Origin: Mauremys mutica
Taxonomy: Eukaryota; Chordata; Testudines; Geoemydidae
DNA: 64,000 bases
Assembly: GCF_020497125.1 (NCBI RefSeq)
Contig: NC_059077.1
Span: 19,848,840 to 19,912,839, forward strand
Reading direction: 5' to 3'
How positions within the stretch are numbered: position 1 is the first letter of the stretch; the number at the start of each line of letters is the position of its first letter. Shown here piece after piece: positions 24,280 through 34,488 of the stretch. Both the position numbers and the translations under genes were made by a program. The notes beneath the pieces are model-generated. The model was not told the DNA's origin and did no database searches. It saw only the letters and a list, made by a program, of their open reading frames with translations.

Positions 24280-24850
24280 AGTGGGTAAAGGAGTGTTCGT
24301 ACATCAGAGGGGGCTACCACACAAAGGCCTGCAATGCAGATGTAAGGAGCGCTTGTGGAATCCCTAGAGGCCGGTTCAATGAGAATCCTTTGAAGTAGAT
24401 GTAATGAGAGACCCATCTGGTCAAACCTCATGGAGAACGCTGTGTACTCTCCTAGTCTAACTGTGTGGCGTAAAGGTGGGAAAAGGGGTGGGTGGGAAGG
24501 GGAGCGAGGTGGTGGCAAGGAGCAAGGCCTCAGGAGGAAGAGGAGGTTCTGGCACTCCTGCTAGTGTGTCCATTTTTTAAATATTACAAACTTGGCAACC
24601 CTCTCTCCGGCTGCACCCTGCCAGGGGACTTCTCACAGGGAAGGAAACACTGGGATGTGCTGAGCAGTGACCCCCCGGAGCATGCAAGAAGCAACATGCA
24701 GCTCTGTGGGCCCAGTACCCATTCCCCATGAAAAGCCCCAGTATCTGCTGCCCTCTATGCAGACCGGTTTGCAGGGCTGCAGCCAGGGAAGGCATGTCAC
24801 AGTGCTTCTGTCCCTGGTTGCTGTCTCTACAAACGTGCCTTTGGCTTATT
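24280..24850. other. Intergenic, no recognised feature
   Basis: Moderately GC-rich DNA containing a purine-rich stretch (GGGAAGGGGAGCGAGGTGG). Its open frames have no recognisable domain. Confidence 0.4.
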
Positions 24851-25238
24851 AGTACAGCTGTCGATTAATCGCAGTTAACTCATGCAATTAATGCAAAAAA
24901 ATTGTGATTAAAAAAATTAATCACAATTAATCGCACTTTTAATCGCACTGTTAAACAATAGAATGCCGATTGAAATTTATTAAAGATTTTTGGATGTTTT
25001 TCTACATTTTCAAATATATTAATTACAATACAGTGCTCACTTTATATTTTTATTACAAATATTTGCACTATAAAAATGATAAACAAAAGAAATAGTATTT
25101 TGCAATTCACCTCATCCAAGTACTGTCATGCAATCTCTTTATCCTGAAAGTGCAGCCTAGAAATGTTGATTTTTGTTACATAACTGAACTCAAAACCAAA
25201 ACAATGTAAAATTTTAGAGCCTACGAGTCCACTCAGTC

Positions 25239-25502
25239 CTACTTCTTGATCAGCCAATCGCTCAGACAAACAAGTTTGTTTACATTTGCAGGAGATAATG
25301 CTACCCGCTTCTTGTTTACGTCATCTGAAAGTGAGAACAGGCATTCGCATGGCACTGTTGTAGCTGGCGTTGCAAGACATTTACATGCCAGATGCACTAA
25401 AGATTTATATGTCCCTTCATGCTTCAACCACCGTTCCAGAGGACATGCGTCCATGCTGATGACGGTTCTACTCGATAATGATCCAAAGAAGTACAGACTC
25501 AT
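25239..25502 (-). pseudogene. hAT transposase C-terminal (dimerisation) remnant, left arm
   Basis: The minus-strand frame reads LACKCLATPATTVPCECLFS then NKKRVALSPANVNKLVCL, matching the hAT C-terminal pattern (LA..YL.IPATS...ER.FS ... LSP.NV..L..L). The usual Ser-Glu-Arg has become Cys-Glu-Cys. It lies in the left arm of the palindromic element and lacks the catalytic core, so it cannot encode an active enzyme. Confidence 0.75.
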
Positions 25503-25590
25503 GCATGTTCATTTTCATCATCTGAGTCAGATGCCGCCAGCAGAAGGTTGATTTTATTTTTTGGTGGTTCATGTTCTATAGTTTCTCTTT

Positions 25591-25848
25591 TTAAGATTTC
25601 TGAAAGCATACTCCACACCTTGTCCCTTTCAGATTTTGGAAGGCCTTCAGATTCTTTAACCTTGGGTTGAGTGCTATAGCTATTTTTAGAAATCTCACAT
25701 TGGTACCTTCTTTGTGTTTTGTCAAATCTGCAGTGAAAGTGTTCTTAAAACGAACAACATGTGCTGGGTCATCATCTGAGACTGCTATAACATGAAATAT
25801 ATAGTAGAATGCAGGTAAAACAGAGTAGGGGACATACAATTCTCCCAC
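25591..25848 (-). pseudogene. hAT transposase internal remnant, palindrome loop
   Basis: The minus-strand frame has LPAFYYIFHVIAVSDDDPAH, FKNTFTADLTKHKEGTNVRF and LKIAIALNPRLKNL. The last resembles the hAT 'fLDPRfKnL' motif, with Asp changed to Asn. It extends the left-arm transposase copy toward its N-terminus. The next reading frame to the left is out of phase, so the gene is broken. Confidence 0.65.
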
Positions 25849-25914
25849 AAGGAGTTTAGTCAGAAATTTAATTAATGCATTATTTTTTTAAACGAGTGTC
25901 ATCAGCATAGAAGC

Positions 25915-26085
25915 ATGTCATCTGGATTGGTGGCCGAAGCATGAAAGGGTATATGAATGTTTAGCATATCTGGCACATAAATACCTTGCAATGCTGGCTA
26001 CAAAAGTGCCATGTGAATGCCTATTCTCACTTTCAAATGACATTGTAAACAAGTGATCAGCATTATCTCCTGCAAATATAAGCCA
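25915..26085 (+). pseudogene. hAT transposase C-terminal remnant, right arm
   Basis: Read on the plus strand, the frame gives HLDWWPKHERVYECLAYLAH then KYLAMLATKVPCECLFSLSN and, after a stop, SALSPANISQLV. This is the same domain as the left-arm copy on the opposite strand, with its own substitutions. The SINE at 26092-26246 cuts it at the end. Confidence 0.7.
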
Positions 26086-26091
26086 ACTTGT

Positions 26092-26246
26092 GGAAGTATA
26101 GTTCAGTGGTTTGAGCATTGGCCTACTAAACCTAGGGTTGTGAGTTCAATCCTGGAGGGGGCCATTTAGGGAACTGGGGTAAAAATCTGTCTGGGGGTTG
26201 GACTAGATGACCTCCTGAGGTCCCTTCCAACCCTAGTATTCTATGG
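26092..26246 (+). mobile_element. tRNA-derived SINE with CR1-like tail (turtle Cry type)
   Basis: The head resembles a tRNA with A-box-like TAGTTCAGTGG and B-box-like GTGAGTTCAATCC. The body has GGGGCCATTTAGGGAACTGG, and the tail GGACTAGATGACCTCCTGAG ... TCCAACCCTAGTATTCTATG is the CR1-type 3' end used for LINE mobilisation. This matches the cryptodire turtle SINE family as I remember it. It lies within the right arm of the foldback hAT element, between sequences whose counterpart in the left arm is continuous. Confidence 0.8.
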
Positions 26247-26699
26247 TTAATTGGCTGAACAAGAAGAACTGAATGGACTTAAGTTTGACATTGTGTTTTA
26301 TTTTTTAATGCAATTATCTTTTGTACATAATTCTACATTTGTAAGGTGCACTTTCAGAATAAAGAGATTGCACTACAGTACTTGTATTAGGTGATTTGAA
26401 AAATACTATTTCTCATTTTTTTACAGTGCAAATATTTGTAATAAAAATAAAGTGAGCACGCTACACTTTCTATTCTGTGTTGTAATTGAAATAGATACAT
26501 TTGAAAATGTAGAAAACATCCAAAATATTTAAATAAATGATATATTATTAACAGCACGATTAACCACACAATTTTTTAAAAATCATGATTAATAGTGATT
26601 AATTTTTTTAATCACTTGACTTCTACTTATTAGTAACTGCGGGATAATAGCAACTGTTTGCTGGCAACTGAGAGGTTGCTAATAAACACAGTCTACTGT

Positions 26700-27250
26700 A
26701 TTTAAACTAAGTCAAATAGCTTGAACAGTAGAATTGAGAGAGACCCACATCAGAATGTCCCATAGTCCAAGGGCTAGGCAACTCCCACCCCTCAGGGGTG
26801 GGAAACACCTGTTCAAATCCCTTCTCATTAGGCAGAAGGGGGAGGGTGGAATTGAATATCCAGGGTGAGTGCTCTAACCGCTGGGTAAAGGCTATAAGGG
26901 AGTCCACTTGTGCTGAGTTGGCATGCACCGCAGCTGTTCTTGGCAGAAAAGCTTAGGTGCCTGATGCAGGGAGAGGGTTCTTGGCTATTAATCGCAAGCA
27001 GAGATAGGCACCTACGTCTGGGCTTCAAGGAGATGCCTAACTCCATGAGAGGGAGGGGGCTTAGGACACACCCCTTTCACTGGCATCTGCTGTTGGCTAG
27101 CTTAGGTGGCTCCCCCCTCAGAGTGCTGGCATTTGTGGATCCTGTTTTCAAGTGTCTCTCTCCCCATTCATTGTACAGGGAGCCTAGGTGCCTAACCCAA
27201 GGTTTGCAGATTCCAATGGGTGGCTCGCTGCCTAAAAGTTAGTTGCAATG
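26700..27250. repeat. Unclassified dispersed repeat
   Basis: It has tracts such as GGGTGGGAAACACCTGTTC, GGTGAGTGCTCTAACCGCTG and repeated TAGGTGCCT/AGGTGCCTAAC words. It resembles a tRNA-like or MITE repeat common in turtles, but the ends are not defined. Confidence 0.35.
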
Positions 27251-27678
27251 CCTATGTGGAGCTGGGCTACAGTCTCTCGTAAAAAAGCCATGTCATTATA
27301 AATTGTCTCTCGGTGCTGAGTGTGTTACATTCTTGAGCGCTTTTATATATAGTTTAGTCTTGGTCTGCAGATTCCAAAATAGCTGCGTTCAGACCTCCCT
27401 CCCCCCACATAAATTATAAATTGGATTCTTAGCTCATGTTTAATGATACATTCGGATGCTTAGCCCAGTAGTTTAGCTCATCAGTGTTAGCATCACTGAG
27501 TTTATCTGACAGTAAGGACTACAGTGATTAAAAGGAGAAGCAATTGTCTTCAAGGCATGGTCACAAATTTCTACCAAGCTTACATCCCAGCACTTGTGGC
27601 CATGTTTGCTCTTAATGACTGAACTATAATCTTAAAGATCCGTTCCATCACTTGACATAAAGAGCATTTAATGTGACT
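27251..27678. other. Intergenic, no recognised feature
   Basis: About 430 bp without a supported gene or repeat. Confidence 0.4.
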
Positions 27679-27686
27679 GTGCTAGA

Positions 27687-28078
27687 ACGGGGGCTCTCAA
27701 CCATTCCAGATTACTGTCCCCCTTTCAGGAGTCTGAGTTGTCTTGTGTTCCCCCGAGTTACACCTCACTTAAAAACTACTTGCTTACAAAATCAGACGTA
27801 AAAATACAAAATGTCACAGCGCACTATTACTGACAAATTGCTTGTTTTCCCATTTTTAGCCTTGTCATTAAAAATAAACCAATTAGAATATAAATATTGT
27901 ACACTGAAATGTAAGTATGGTATACAGAGCAGTATAAAGCCCATTGTCTCTATGAAATTTTAGTTTGTACTGATTTCACTAGTGCTTTTTATGTAGCCTG
28001 TTGTAAAACTAGGGAAATGTGTAGAGTCGTCGATATACCCCCCGGAAGACTTCTGCGTACCCCTGGTTGAGAACCATG
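27687..28078 (-). mobile_element. Non-autonomous hAT-type MITE (TTCTCAACC family), copy B
   Basis: A 392-bp element opposite in orientation to copy A, sharing CACTGAAATGTAAGTATGG and ACTACTTGCTTACAAAATCA. It is flanked by GTGCTAGA (27679-27686) and GTGCTAGT (28079-28086), an 8-bp target duplication with one mismatch, as expected for hAT. Confidence 0.75.
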
Positions 28079-28094
28079 GTGCTAGTCCATCAGT

Positions 28095-28640
28095 CCTGAT
28101 TTTAAACATTACAAAGCTGGACAAAGAAAGATGTATAAAACAGAAAATATCACAATGCCACTACATATATCCAGGCTCCACCCACACCTTGAATACTGTG
28201 CGCTGTTCTGATCAGCCCATCTCAGAAACAATATATTAGAATTGGAAAAGGTACAGAAAAGGGCAATAAAAATGATTAAGGGTATAGAACAGCTTCCAGA
28301 TGAGGCGAGAACAACAAGACTGGGGCTTTTCAGCTTGGAAAAGAGATAACTAAGGGGGGTTGGGATAGAGGTTTATAAAAATCACAAACCGTGTGAAGAA
28401 AGGGAATAAGGATGTTATCTACTCCTTCACATAATACAAAAACCAGGGGTAACCCAATGAAATAAACAGGAAGCAGGTTTAAAACAAGCAAAAGCATTCC
28501 TTTACACAACTCACAGTCATGTGGAACTCATTGCCATGAATGTTGTGAAGTCCAAAACTATAACAAGGTTCAAAAAAGAACTACATAAATTCATGGAGGA
28601 TAGATCCATCAATGACTATTAGTCAAGACGATGAGGGACA
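28095..28640 (+). mobile_element. CR1 LINE 3' fragment, plus strand
   Basis: It contains the CR1 3'-ORF end: CACACCTTGAATACTGTGCG, AGAATTGGAAAAGGTACAG, GGGGCTTTTCAGCTTGGAAA and TTCATGGAGGATAGATCCAT. Degenerate, with stops. The typical 3' terminal repeat is missing, so the right end is truncated or replaced by the hAT element that follows. Confidence 0.75.
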
Positions 28641-28668
28641 CAACAGTATGCTCTGGGTGTACCTAGCC

Positions 28669-29270
28669 CAGGGGTGGGCAAACTTTTTGGCCTGAGGGCC
28701 ACATCTGGGTGGGGAAATTGTATGGAGGGCCATGAATCTAGGGCTGGGGGAGGGGGTTGGGGTGCAGGAGGGAGGGAGTGCGGGGTGTGGGAGGGGCTAC
28801 AGTATGCAGGAAGGGGCTCAGGGCAAGGGGTTGGGGTGCAGAATGGGATGCAGGGTGAAGGAGGAGTCTCAAGGCAGGGGTGCAGCCGGGGGCTCAAGGC
28901 AGGGGGTGAGGGGCAGAGGGGTTTGGGACGTGGGCTCTGGCCCAGCACTGCTTACCTTACCGCTGACCTGACTGCTCTGGCCCCGCGCTGCTTCAGAAGT
29001 GGCCAGCATGTCCAGGAGTGGTTCCTGGGGATGGGGTGGGGCAGGTGGCTCCGCTGCGTGCTGCCCTCGCCTGTGGGTACCACCCCCAAAACTTCCATTG
29101 GCTGTGGTTCCCCTTCCCGGCCAATGGAAGCTTGGGGGGCAGTGCAGCTCATGGAGCCCTCTGCACACACCCCCTCCCCCCCAGGGGCCACACAGAGGTG
29201 GTAATCCTCTGGGTCGGATTGAAAGTCCTGATGCGCCGGATCTGGCCCGTGGGCCTAGTTTGCCTTCCAG
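28669..29270. mobile_element. Non-autonomous hAT-type element (GGTGGGCAAA family)
   Basis: It starts CAGGGGTGGGCAAACTTTTT and ends with TGGCCCGTGGGCCTAGTTTG, the same family as 362-1120. G-rich interior (GGGTTGGGGTGCAGG, GGGTGCAGCCGGGGGCTC). The right terminus is diverged. The long open frames here are low-complexity artefacts. Confidence 0.65.
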
Positions 29271-29274
29271 GGAA

Positions 29275-30130
29275 TGGGATTATATTTTTTCAGTTTTTAG
29301 TTAATATAAAGATAGTCTGAATTTTATATAATTTAGAATGTCAAGCGCAGATTTTGAAAGGAGGTTGCTACTGATGGTATATTAAAACGAGACAACTAAT
29401 ATTGATTTTTTTTCTTTTATGGCCCCTGCATCAGATTATATATAAATTCAGTATAAAGCACCTCAAAACCCTGGGAAGTCTATTATTGTTGTTAAATATT
29501 TATATAGCATTACAACTTTGCCTGGACTTTTACACAGATTAAAATACCAACCACCTTGTTCTGAAGAGTTTTGTAACCTCAAGTAGACAAACATGGAGAC
29601 AAAAAAATGCAGGAAGAACCGGGAAAAAGAATAGATGAAGGAAACGAAACTAATGGTAGTTATTTTTATAGTGAGCAAGTCTTGTAAGGTCTGGTATTTT
29701 TCCATACAGGCTGCGGTAGGTCCAGAAGAAAGAAATAGGCCACAAAGGAGTGAAAGTTAACAGTGGATAATAAGGGGGAAGAAGTGAGGTCAAGGGAGGA
29801 TTTGGAGAAGAAAAAAAAAAAAAACTTCATCCTAATCAGCTGCCTGAGCGATCCTAATTTCTTGGAGAAACATCAACTCATCGGTAGCTTTTAAACCCCC
29901 TCCTCAAAAGGGGCACTACTCAAACGATGCAGTTGGCCTTCAATGGCAGCATGGCTCCTGAACAGGAACAATGGGAATTTCCTGGGATGTCTGCAATTCC
30001 TGGAGCACCTAAGACTCTTCTCTCCCTCCTGCCAATACAAACCCAGTACAGATGATGCCTTGGCCACTTGACATTATCCACCATGTGGAATTTTCCCACA
30101 TAAAAATATGAGGCAGTACCCCACTTCTCT
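29275..30130. other. Intergenic, no recognised feature
   Basis: Roughly 850 bp of AT-rich DNA with a poly-A tract near 29811. No gene or bounded repeat was supported. Confidence 0.4.
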
Positions 30131-30132
30131 TT

Positions 30133-30637
30133 GGGCACGTCTACACAGAGACTCTTAGGAAAGTTAAGGCAAATAACTAAAATGTATGAATTTAAAGTAC
30201 AGTAGTTAAAGCACATTAAATGCCTGAGTGGACACACTCATTCGGAAGTAACCTTAGTTCATTTTAGCCTTAAATGCCTTCAAAGGGTCATCTACATGGG
30301 GATAAAGGCCCTGCAGCACAGCTGCAGCTGTCCCAGGTGAGCTGACTCAGACTCGCGGGGCTCAGATTTTGACAGGAGCCCAAGCTCTGGGACCCTGTGA
30401 GGGTCGAGGATCCCAAAGCTCGGACTCCAACCCAAGCTCAAATGTCTACAGTCATTTTTCAGCCCCAGAGCCCTTGGGCCGTGAGCCTGAGTCAGCTGAC
30501 CTGGGCCAGCTGCAGATTTTTTATCCCCATGTAACCATACCCAAAGGAGATTTAATGCACTTTATTTAATTAATGTGCTTTAAGTTCACACCTTAATTCA
30601 GTTAAAACTTTCCTGAATCTTCCGTGTAGACATGTCC
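30133..30637. mobile_element. MITE carrying a second MITE inside it
   Basis: The outer ends are GGGCACGTCTACACAGAG and, inverted, CTTCCGTGTAGACATGTCC, both flanked by TTT. The inner element, 30285-30542, has its own inverted ends GGGTCATCTACATGGGGATAAA (shown to 20 as GGGTCATCTACATGGGGATA) and TTATCCCCATGTAACCATAC, and is flanked by AAA on each side. No coding capacity. Confidence 0.6.
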
Positions 30638-30756
30638 TTTGACAGGGTGGAGTATGTTAAGGAAGTAACATACCAATGGAAAACAAAAGGACAAATACAA
30701 AAAGGGGACAGTCCAAAAATTATTACACTGAACACATTTTTGTACGTTATGCTAAA

Positions 30757-30762
30757 TTTATT
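30757..30762 (-). other. NARS1: Candidate distal NARS1 polyadenylation signal
   Basis: AATAAA on the minus strand, about 1.47 kb after the NARS1 stop codon, in AT-rich sequence. Use cannot be proved from sequence. Confidence 0.4.
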
Positions 30763-31665
30763 GACTGGCAGATTGGACTGATTTATGTGTACAACATGCA
30801 AAATTCTAAAAGAAAAAACGAAGTTTTGCTACAGAAATGTGACATTTAACAGTTTACATATACAGTGCAGATGAAAAGTCCAGAGTAGGTCCCAAGGCAA
30901 GTATCCAAGCAGGTCTCAAATAACCCACCTACTATTTGTTCCAGTAAGATTTATCTAATTTATGACTAAAATGCATTCTGACAGCTCAAAACACTTAATA
31001 ATTAAGTAACAGTTCATTACAATCATTGAGGGAACCCACAGAGGAGAAGCAGAAACAGTACACTGAGCCCATTACCCAAACTTTAATCAGTATAGAGCCA
31101 TCTGGGAGACAAGACATTACTGACCTATGAAAATATGCTCCTGAGATTAAAATACTCTTAAAGAGGACACAAATCCAAATAATCATGTAATGCTGAAATT
31201 AAACTATTTCAGTTTCAAAGTTACCAAATTGCATCAGTGTCTTTAAAATTCAGTTTTCTTCCTATGTGTCAAGCAACAGTGACCCTGATGAAGTTCCTGA
31301 TGAAGGGAACTCAAACATGCAGGTGTACAGGAGAAGCTAGACACAACATTCTAAGAACACATCCACCTCGCTCTATTTCAGCATGTAGGCTGTACAATGG
31401 CTGGTCCTGTTAAAGGGCCCAGTTCTGCAAGGTGTAGATTGCTGATCTCTGGCAGACATCAAAAGCAGCGGAGGGTACTCTGCACCTTGCAAAACTGAAG
31501 CCATCATTTCCAAATTAATGAACTCTGACAAAAGAAAGCAGATCTTTTTGTATTAGGAGGATGTGCTCAATTCTACACTCCTACTGACTGCAGTGAGCTT
31601 GGGGGTAAGTGAAGGATTGGGCCCAAATGTTCTAACGTATTTTTAACAGTTTACATGATTCCATC

Positions 31666-31671
31666 TTTATT
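31666..31671 (-). other. NARS1: Candidate proximal NARS1 polyadenylation signal
   Basis: AATAAA on the minus strand, about 560 bases after the stop codon. Either this or the distal hexamer at 30757 could end the mRNA. Confidence 0.4.
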
Positions 31672-32228
31672 AACTTCTGCTGCACACTCTCATATTAATA
31701 CAAAACAGTATTTGTAACTTTAGAAGGCAGATCATTTAATTTAACCAAAACAACCCCCAAATCACAGCTAGAACATAAACCAAATTACTTTGAAAAGAAA
31801 ATCAAGTGCTCCAATGTTTTAAGATACATCTAGATTGAATGTTAAAGTCACAGGAGAAATAAATGTTGCATGTTAAGTATCATACACACTGCATGTTTCA
31901 CATGTCAATCTAATATGAAAACTTTGAAATGAGCTAAAAGCTGCAATGCCCCAACCAGATGGTGTTTTTAAAATGACAAAACAGCAATTTTTCTGTAGAT
32001 TATTTTCAAGTGATTTTACCTTCCAAATAAGCAAAATTTCACCTTTTCAGCTGCTACATTAGATAGTTGTTTTAGTAAAACTGTACTACTTTATGGCTCA
32101 AGCAACAAGGAGCGATAGCTCTTGCCTTTAGACGGACTGTCAGATGACATAGTGCACTTCCCCCCCGCCAAAATGTAGGATTTTAGAAGTTGCTTTGATT
32201 TTCTGTTGAATTTCTCCTGAGGAAGCGG

Positions 32229-32360
32229 TTAAGGTTTGCAGCGTTGAATGAAGCGTGGGTACAGACATACGTCACGGATGTGATGCCTGTTCAGAATCCA
32301 TGTTAAGAAGCGTTCCAAGCCCAAGCCGTACCCACCATGAGGGCATGTGCCATATTTACG
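32229..32360 (-). CDS. NARS1: NARS1 coding exon 15 (stop codon)
   Basis: 132 bp, acceptor TTCCATAG, stop TAA at 32231-32229. It encodes residues 517-559, beginning [19 protein letters not shown], with class II motif 3 and its invariant Arg, and ending FIQRCKP, as in other vertebrate NARS1 proteins. Confidence 0.97.
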   Translation of the reverse strand, partial: RKYGTCPHGGYGLGLERFLTWILNRHHIRDVCLYPRFIQRCKP

Positions 32361-33099
32361 CTATGGAACAAAATGCAAAGATGAGATTTTTTAAAACTCA
32401 TCAGCCTGTTACTCATCTACACTGGGATAAATATCACACTCAGGGGCTCATATCCTGAATGATAAATGGGGAAACTAAAATGGGCTCACCCCACTGAATG
32501 AGTGTGTGTCTGTCTGATTCCTGATATTTATTATCCAGAAAAGAGAGGCGTGGGAAAGAGGAAGCAGGAAGGAAAGAGGAAGGTGAAAGACAACTTTACA
32601 CTACACTCCTTTCTTTCCCTCTTTTGTCCTTCTCCACCCCATTCCCCTCCCCCTGAAACCACTGCTGATGGACTGTTAATTTTCCAACAGACTAAGTTAC
32701 TCTTTTGTCCACTGACAACAAAAATATTTTATACTTGGAAGCTGCCAAGAGGAACTACTGCCTTTCAAACAGGCAGAGCAGGGGCAGAAGAGTTTCCGAG
32801 GGAATTGCACTCTCATGCCCAGCCATTTCCAGGCTGCACTGGAGCCTCTAGGCAGGGAGCTCTAATAGAGGCTATATGCACCGCAGCAAGCAAAAGCAAT
32901 TTCAATAGCCTAAAAACTACCTTGCCACAGGTAGCAACCAATTGCAAGATGCAGTGGGTCAAGTGGCCAAAAGATAGAGAAGTCCCGATCTCTCTCAAAT
33001 AAACTGCCCAGATTAATTTTTACTATCATTTTTGCATGATCTGAAAAAAAGCCACACCCGCTGTATTTGACATGCAGGGAGTAAAGTCTATTCACATAC

Positions 33100-33231
33100 C
33101 TGATCCGTATACCAGTAGTAAGGTGTGGAGTCAATACCTTCCCGCTTATAACCCTCTAGTAGCTCATCACTGTCCCAGATACGCATTGAGCCTCCAACAA
33201 TCTCACCAACGTTGGGCATCAATACATCAAC
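33100..33231 (-). CDS. NARS1: NARS1 coding exon 14
   Basis: 132 bp, acceptor GTTTTAG, donor GTATGT. Encodes residues 473-516, [20 protein letters not shown] to TPYYWYTDQ, in the catalytic core. '[10 protein letters not shown]' is the conserved stretch just before motif 3 of class IIb enzymes. Confidence 0.97.
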
Positions 33232-33359
33232 CTAAAACAGACAAGACAGGAGGTCACAAACTGTTACATATAAGCTACTTGCAACAGGAAAAAAAAAAGC
33301 CAACCCAAAACCAATCATAGGCTGAAAAGGTTAGCCTGGTAGCACTTCTAAGGCACACT

Positions 33360-34060
33360 CCAAGCAGGATGGCATGTCCTATTAGCCCCATGTTACAGGA
33401 GGGGAATTTGAGCAGAGAGGCTGATTGACTTATCCAAGTACATAAAAATGGCCCTACTGGGTCAGATCAACTGTCCATCTAGTGCACTATCCTGTCTCAG
33501 ACAGTGGCCAGTGCAAGATGCTTCAGAGGGAATGAACAAAACATGGCAATTTTGAGTGACCATCTCCTGTCATCCTGTCCCAGCTTCTGACAGTTGGAGG
33601 TTTAGGAACACCCGAAGCATGGGGTTGCGTCCCTGACCATCTTGGCAAATAGCTTCATGAAGGATAGGTCCAACAATGGCTAATTCTTTTCTTAACCCAG
33701 TCATGCTTTTGGCCTCCACAACATCCCATGGCAACACGTTCCAGATGATGACTGTGTATTGTGTAAAGCAGCACCACCTTTTCTTTATTTTAAACCTGCT
33801 GCCTATTATTTTCATCAGGTGACCCCTAGTTCCTGTGTTATGTGAAGGGATAAACACTCCTCTATTCACTTTCTCCACACCATTCATGATTTTATAGACC
33901 TCAATCGTATCCCCTCTTAGTCTTCTCTTTCCCAAGATGAGCAGTCCCTGTCTTTTTAATCTTTCCTCATCACACAAAATGTAGCACAGCTAAGAATAGC
34001 ACCCAGCTCTCCTGACTTCTGGTCCTGTGCTTTAACAGTAAGACTGTTCTTTTCCTCCCA
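33360..34060 (-). repeat. MIR/CORE-type SINE split by a CR1 insertion
   Basis: The first piece (33360-33440), with CCCCATGTTACAGGAGGGG and TGACTTATCCAAGT, and the second (33985-34060), with ACAGCTAAGAATAGCACC and CAGCTCTCCTGACTTCTGG, are successive parts of one reversed MIR-like SINE. The CR1 at 33441-33978 lies between them. Confidence 0.65.
33441..33978 (-). mobile_element. CR1 LINE 3' fragment, minus strand
   Basis: It begins with the reversed CR1 3' end (AAAAATGGCCCTACTGGGTC) and continues through ORF2 C-terminal sequence with reversed GGTGACCCCTAGTTCCTGTG and CCCTCTTAGTCTTCTCTTTC. The minus-strand frame reads RLRGDTIEVYKIMNGVEKVN. It is 5'-truncated, as usual for CR1, and inserted in an older SINE. 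Confidence 0.8.
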
Positions 34061-34356
34061 CTATTAGACTGAATACTATCTTTATATAGCATTTGTGTGT
34101 GATCAGACTAAACGAAAGCCCTAGTAAAGTGCTGACATTTATTCTTTTCAGGGCAGGTATACAGTTACTTCAATATTTCTTTTTTTAAAGCAAATAGGCC
34201 ATGCACAGACACATGCAAAAATATTATTTCAGTGAAAGCTATCCCACTTGACTCTCCCACCCAGTGGATTTATTATATTTTCCTGTGCATTCACACACAC
34301 AAGCACCCATCCCCCTCCCAGAAAGAAACTACGAATACTCTGAGACACAAACTGAC

Positions 34357-34488
34357 AGATTCAGTAAGCCGGGAATCCTCAGGACAACGCTGCATGTAGA
34401 AGGACTTTATCTCTGCAGGAAATCGACACAGCAAGATTGGTTCATTAATGGTGTCTGTCATCAGTCTCTCAGGAGCTTCTGGGATATC
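34357..34488 (-). CDS. NARS1: NARS1 coding exon 13
   Basis: 132 bp, acceptor AACCTCAG, donor GTCAGT. Residues 429-472, [20 protein letters not shown] ... [15 protein letters not shown], in the catalytic core. The Pro-Ala-Glu-Ile-Lys-Ser-Phe stretch differs from human by Val to Ala. Reading phase zero at both ends. Confidence 0.97.

Larger units (their letters stand above)
24855..26625. mobile_element. Palindromic (foldback) hAT derivative with two 3' ends
   Basis: Both termini carry the same hAT 3' region in inverted orientation. The left arm is 24855 to about 25475 and the right arm about 25890 to 26625, the latter interrupted by a SINE. The arms begin CAGCTGTCGATTAATCGC and, reversed, TAGAAGTCAAGTGATTAA. 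Transposase C-terminal sequence is antisense in the left arm and sense in the right. The roughly 410-bp loop continues the left-arm copy. CTTATTAGTA directly precedes the unit (24845-24854) and directly follows it (26626-26635), so the whole structure probably inserted as one unit. Confidence 0.7.
30650..32228 (-). other. NARS1: Putative NARS1 3' UTR and downstream DNA
   Basis: Repeat-poor, AT-rich DNA directly after the NARS1 stop codon, between it and the MITE at 30133-30637. It holds two minus-strand AATAAA hexamers. The lack of repeats fits a transcribed UTR, but its true end is inferred. Confidence 0.45.
33232..34356. other. NARS1 intron 13
   Basis: Intron with a MIR-type SINE split by a CR1 fragment (described separately). 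No other feature recognised. Confidence 0.7.

Noticed and set aside
25246..25551. Plus-strand frame in the hAT left arm
   Set aside because: Antisense of the transposase C-terminus on the minus strand.
26092..26170. Possible tRNA gene
   Set aside because: The tRNA-like head continues into a SINE body and CR1-like tail and lacks a proper acceptor stem, so it is a SINE.
28674..29204. 176-codon plus-strand frame
   Set aside because: Lies in the G-rich interior of a hAT-type MITE; biased Gly/Arg/Trp composition.
32502..33002. 166-codon plus-strand frame
   Set aside because: Lies in NARS1 intron 14 on the opposite strand; no motif, and composition like intronic DNA.
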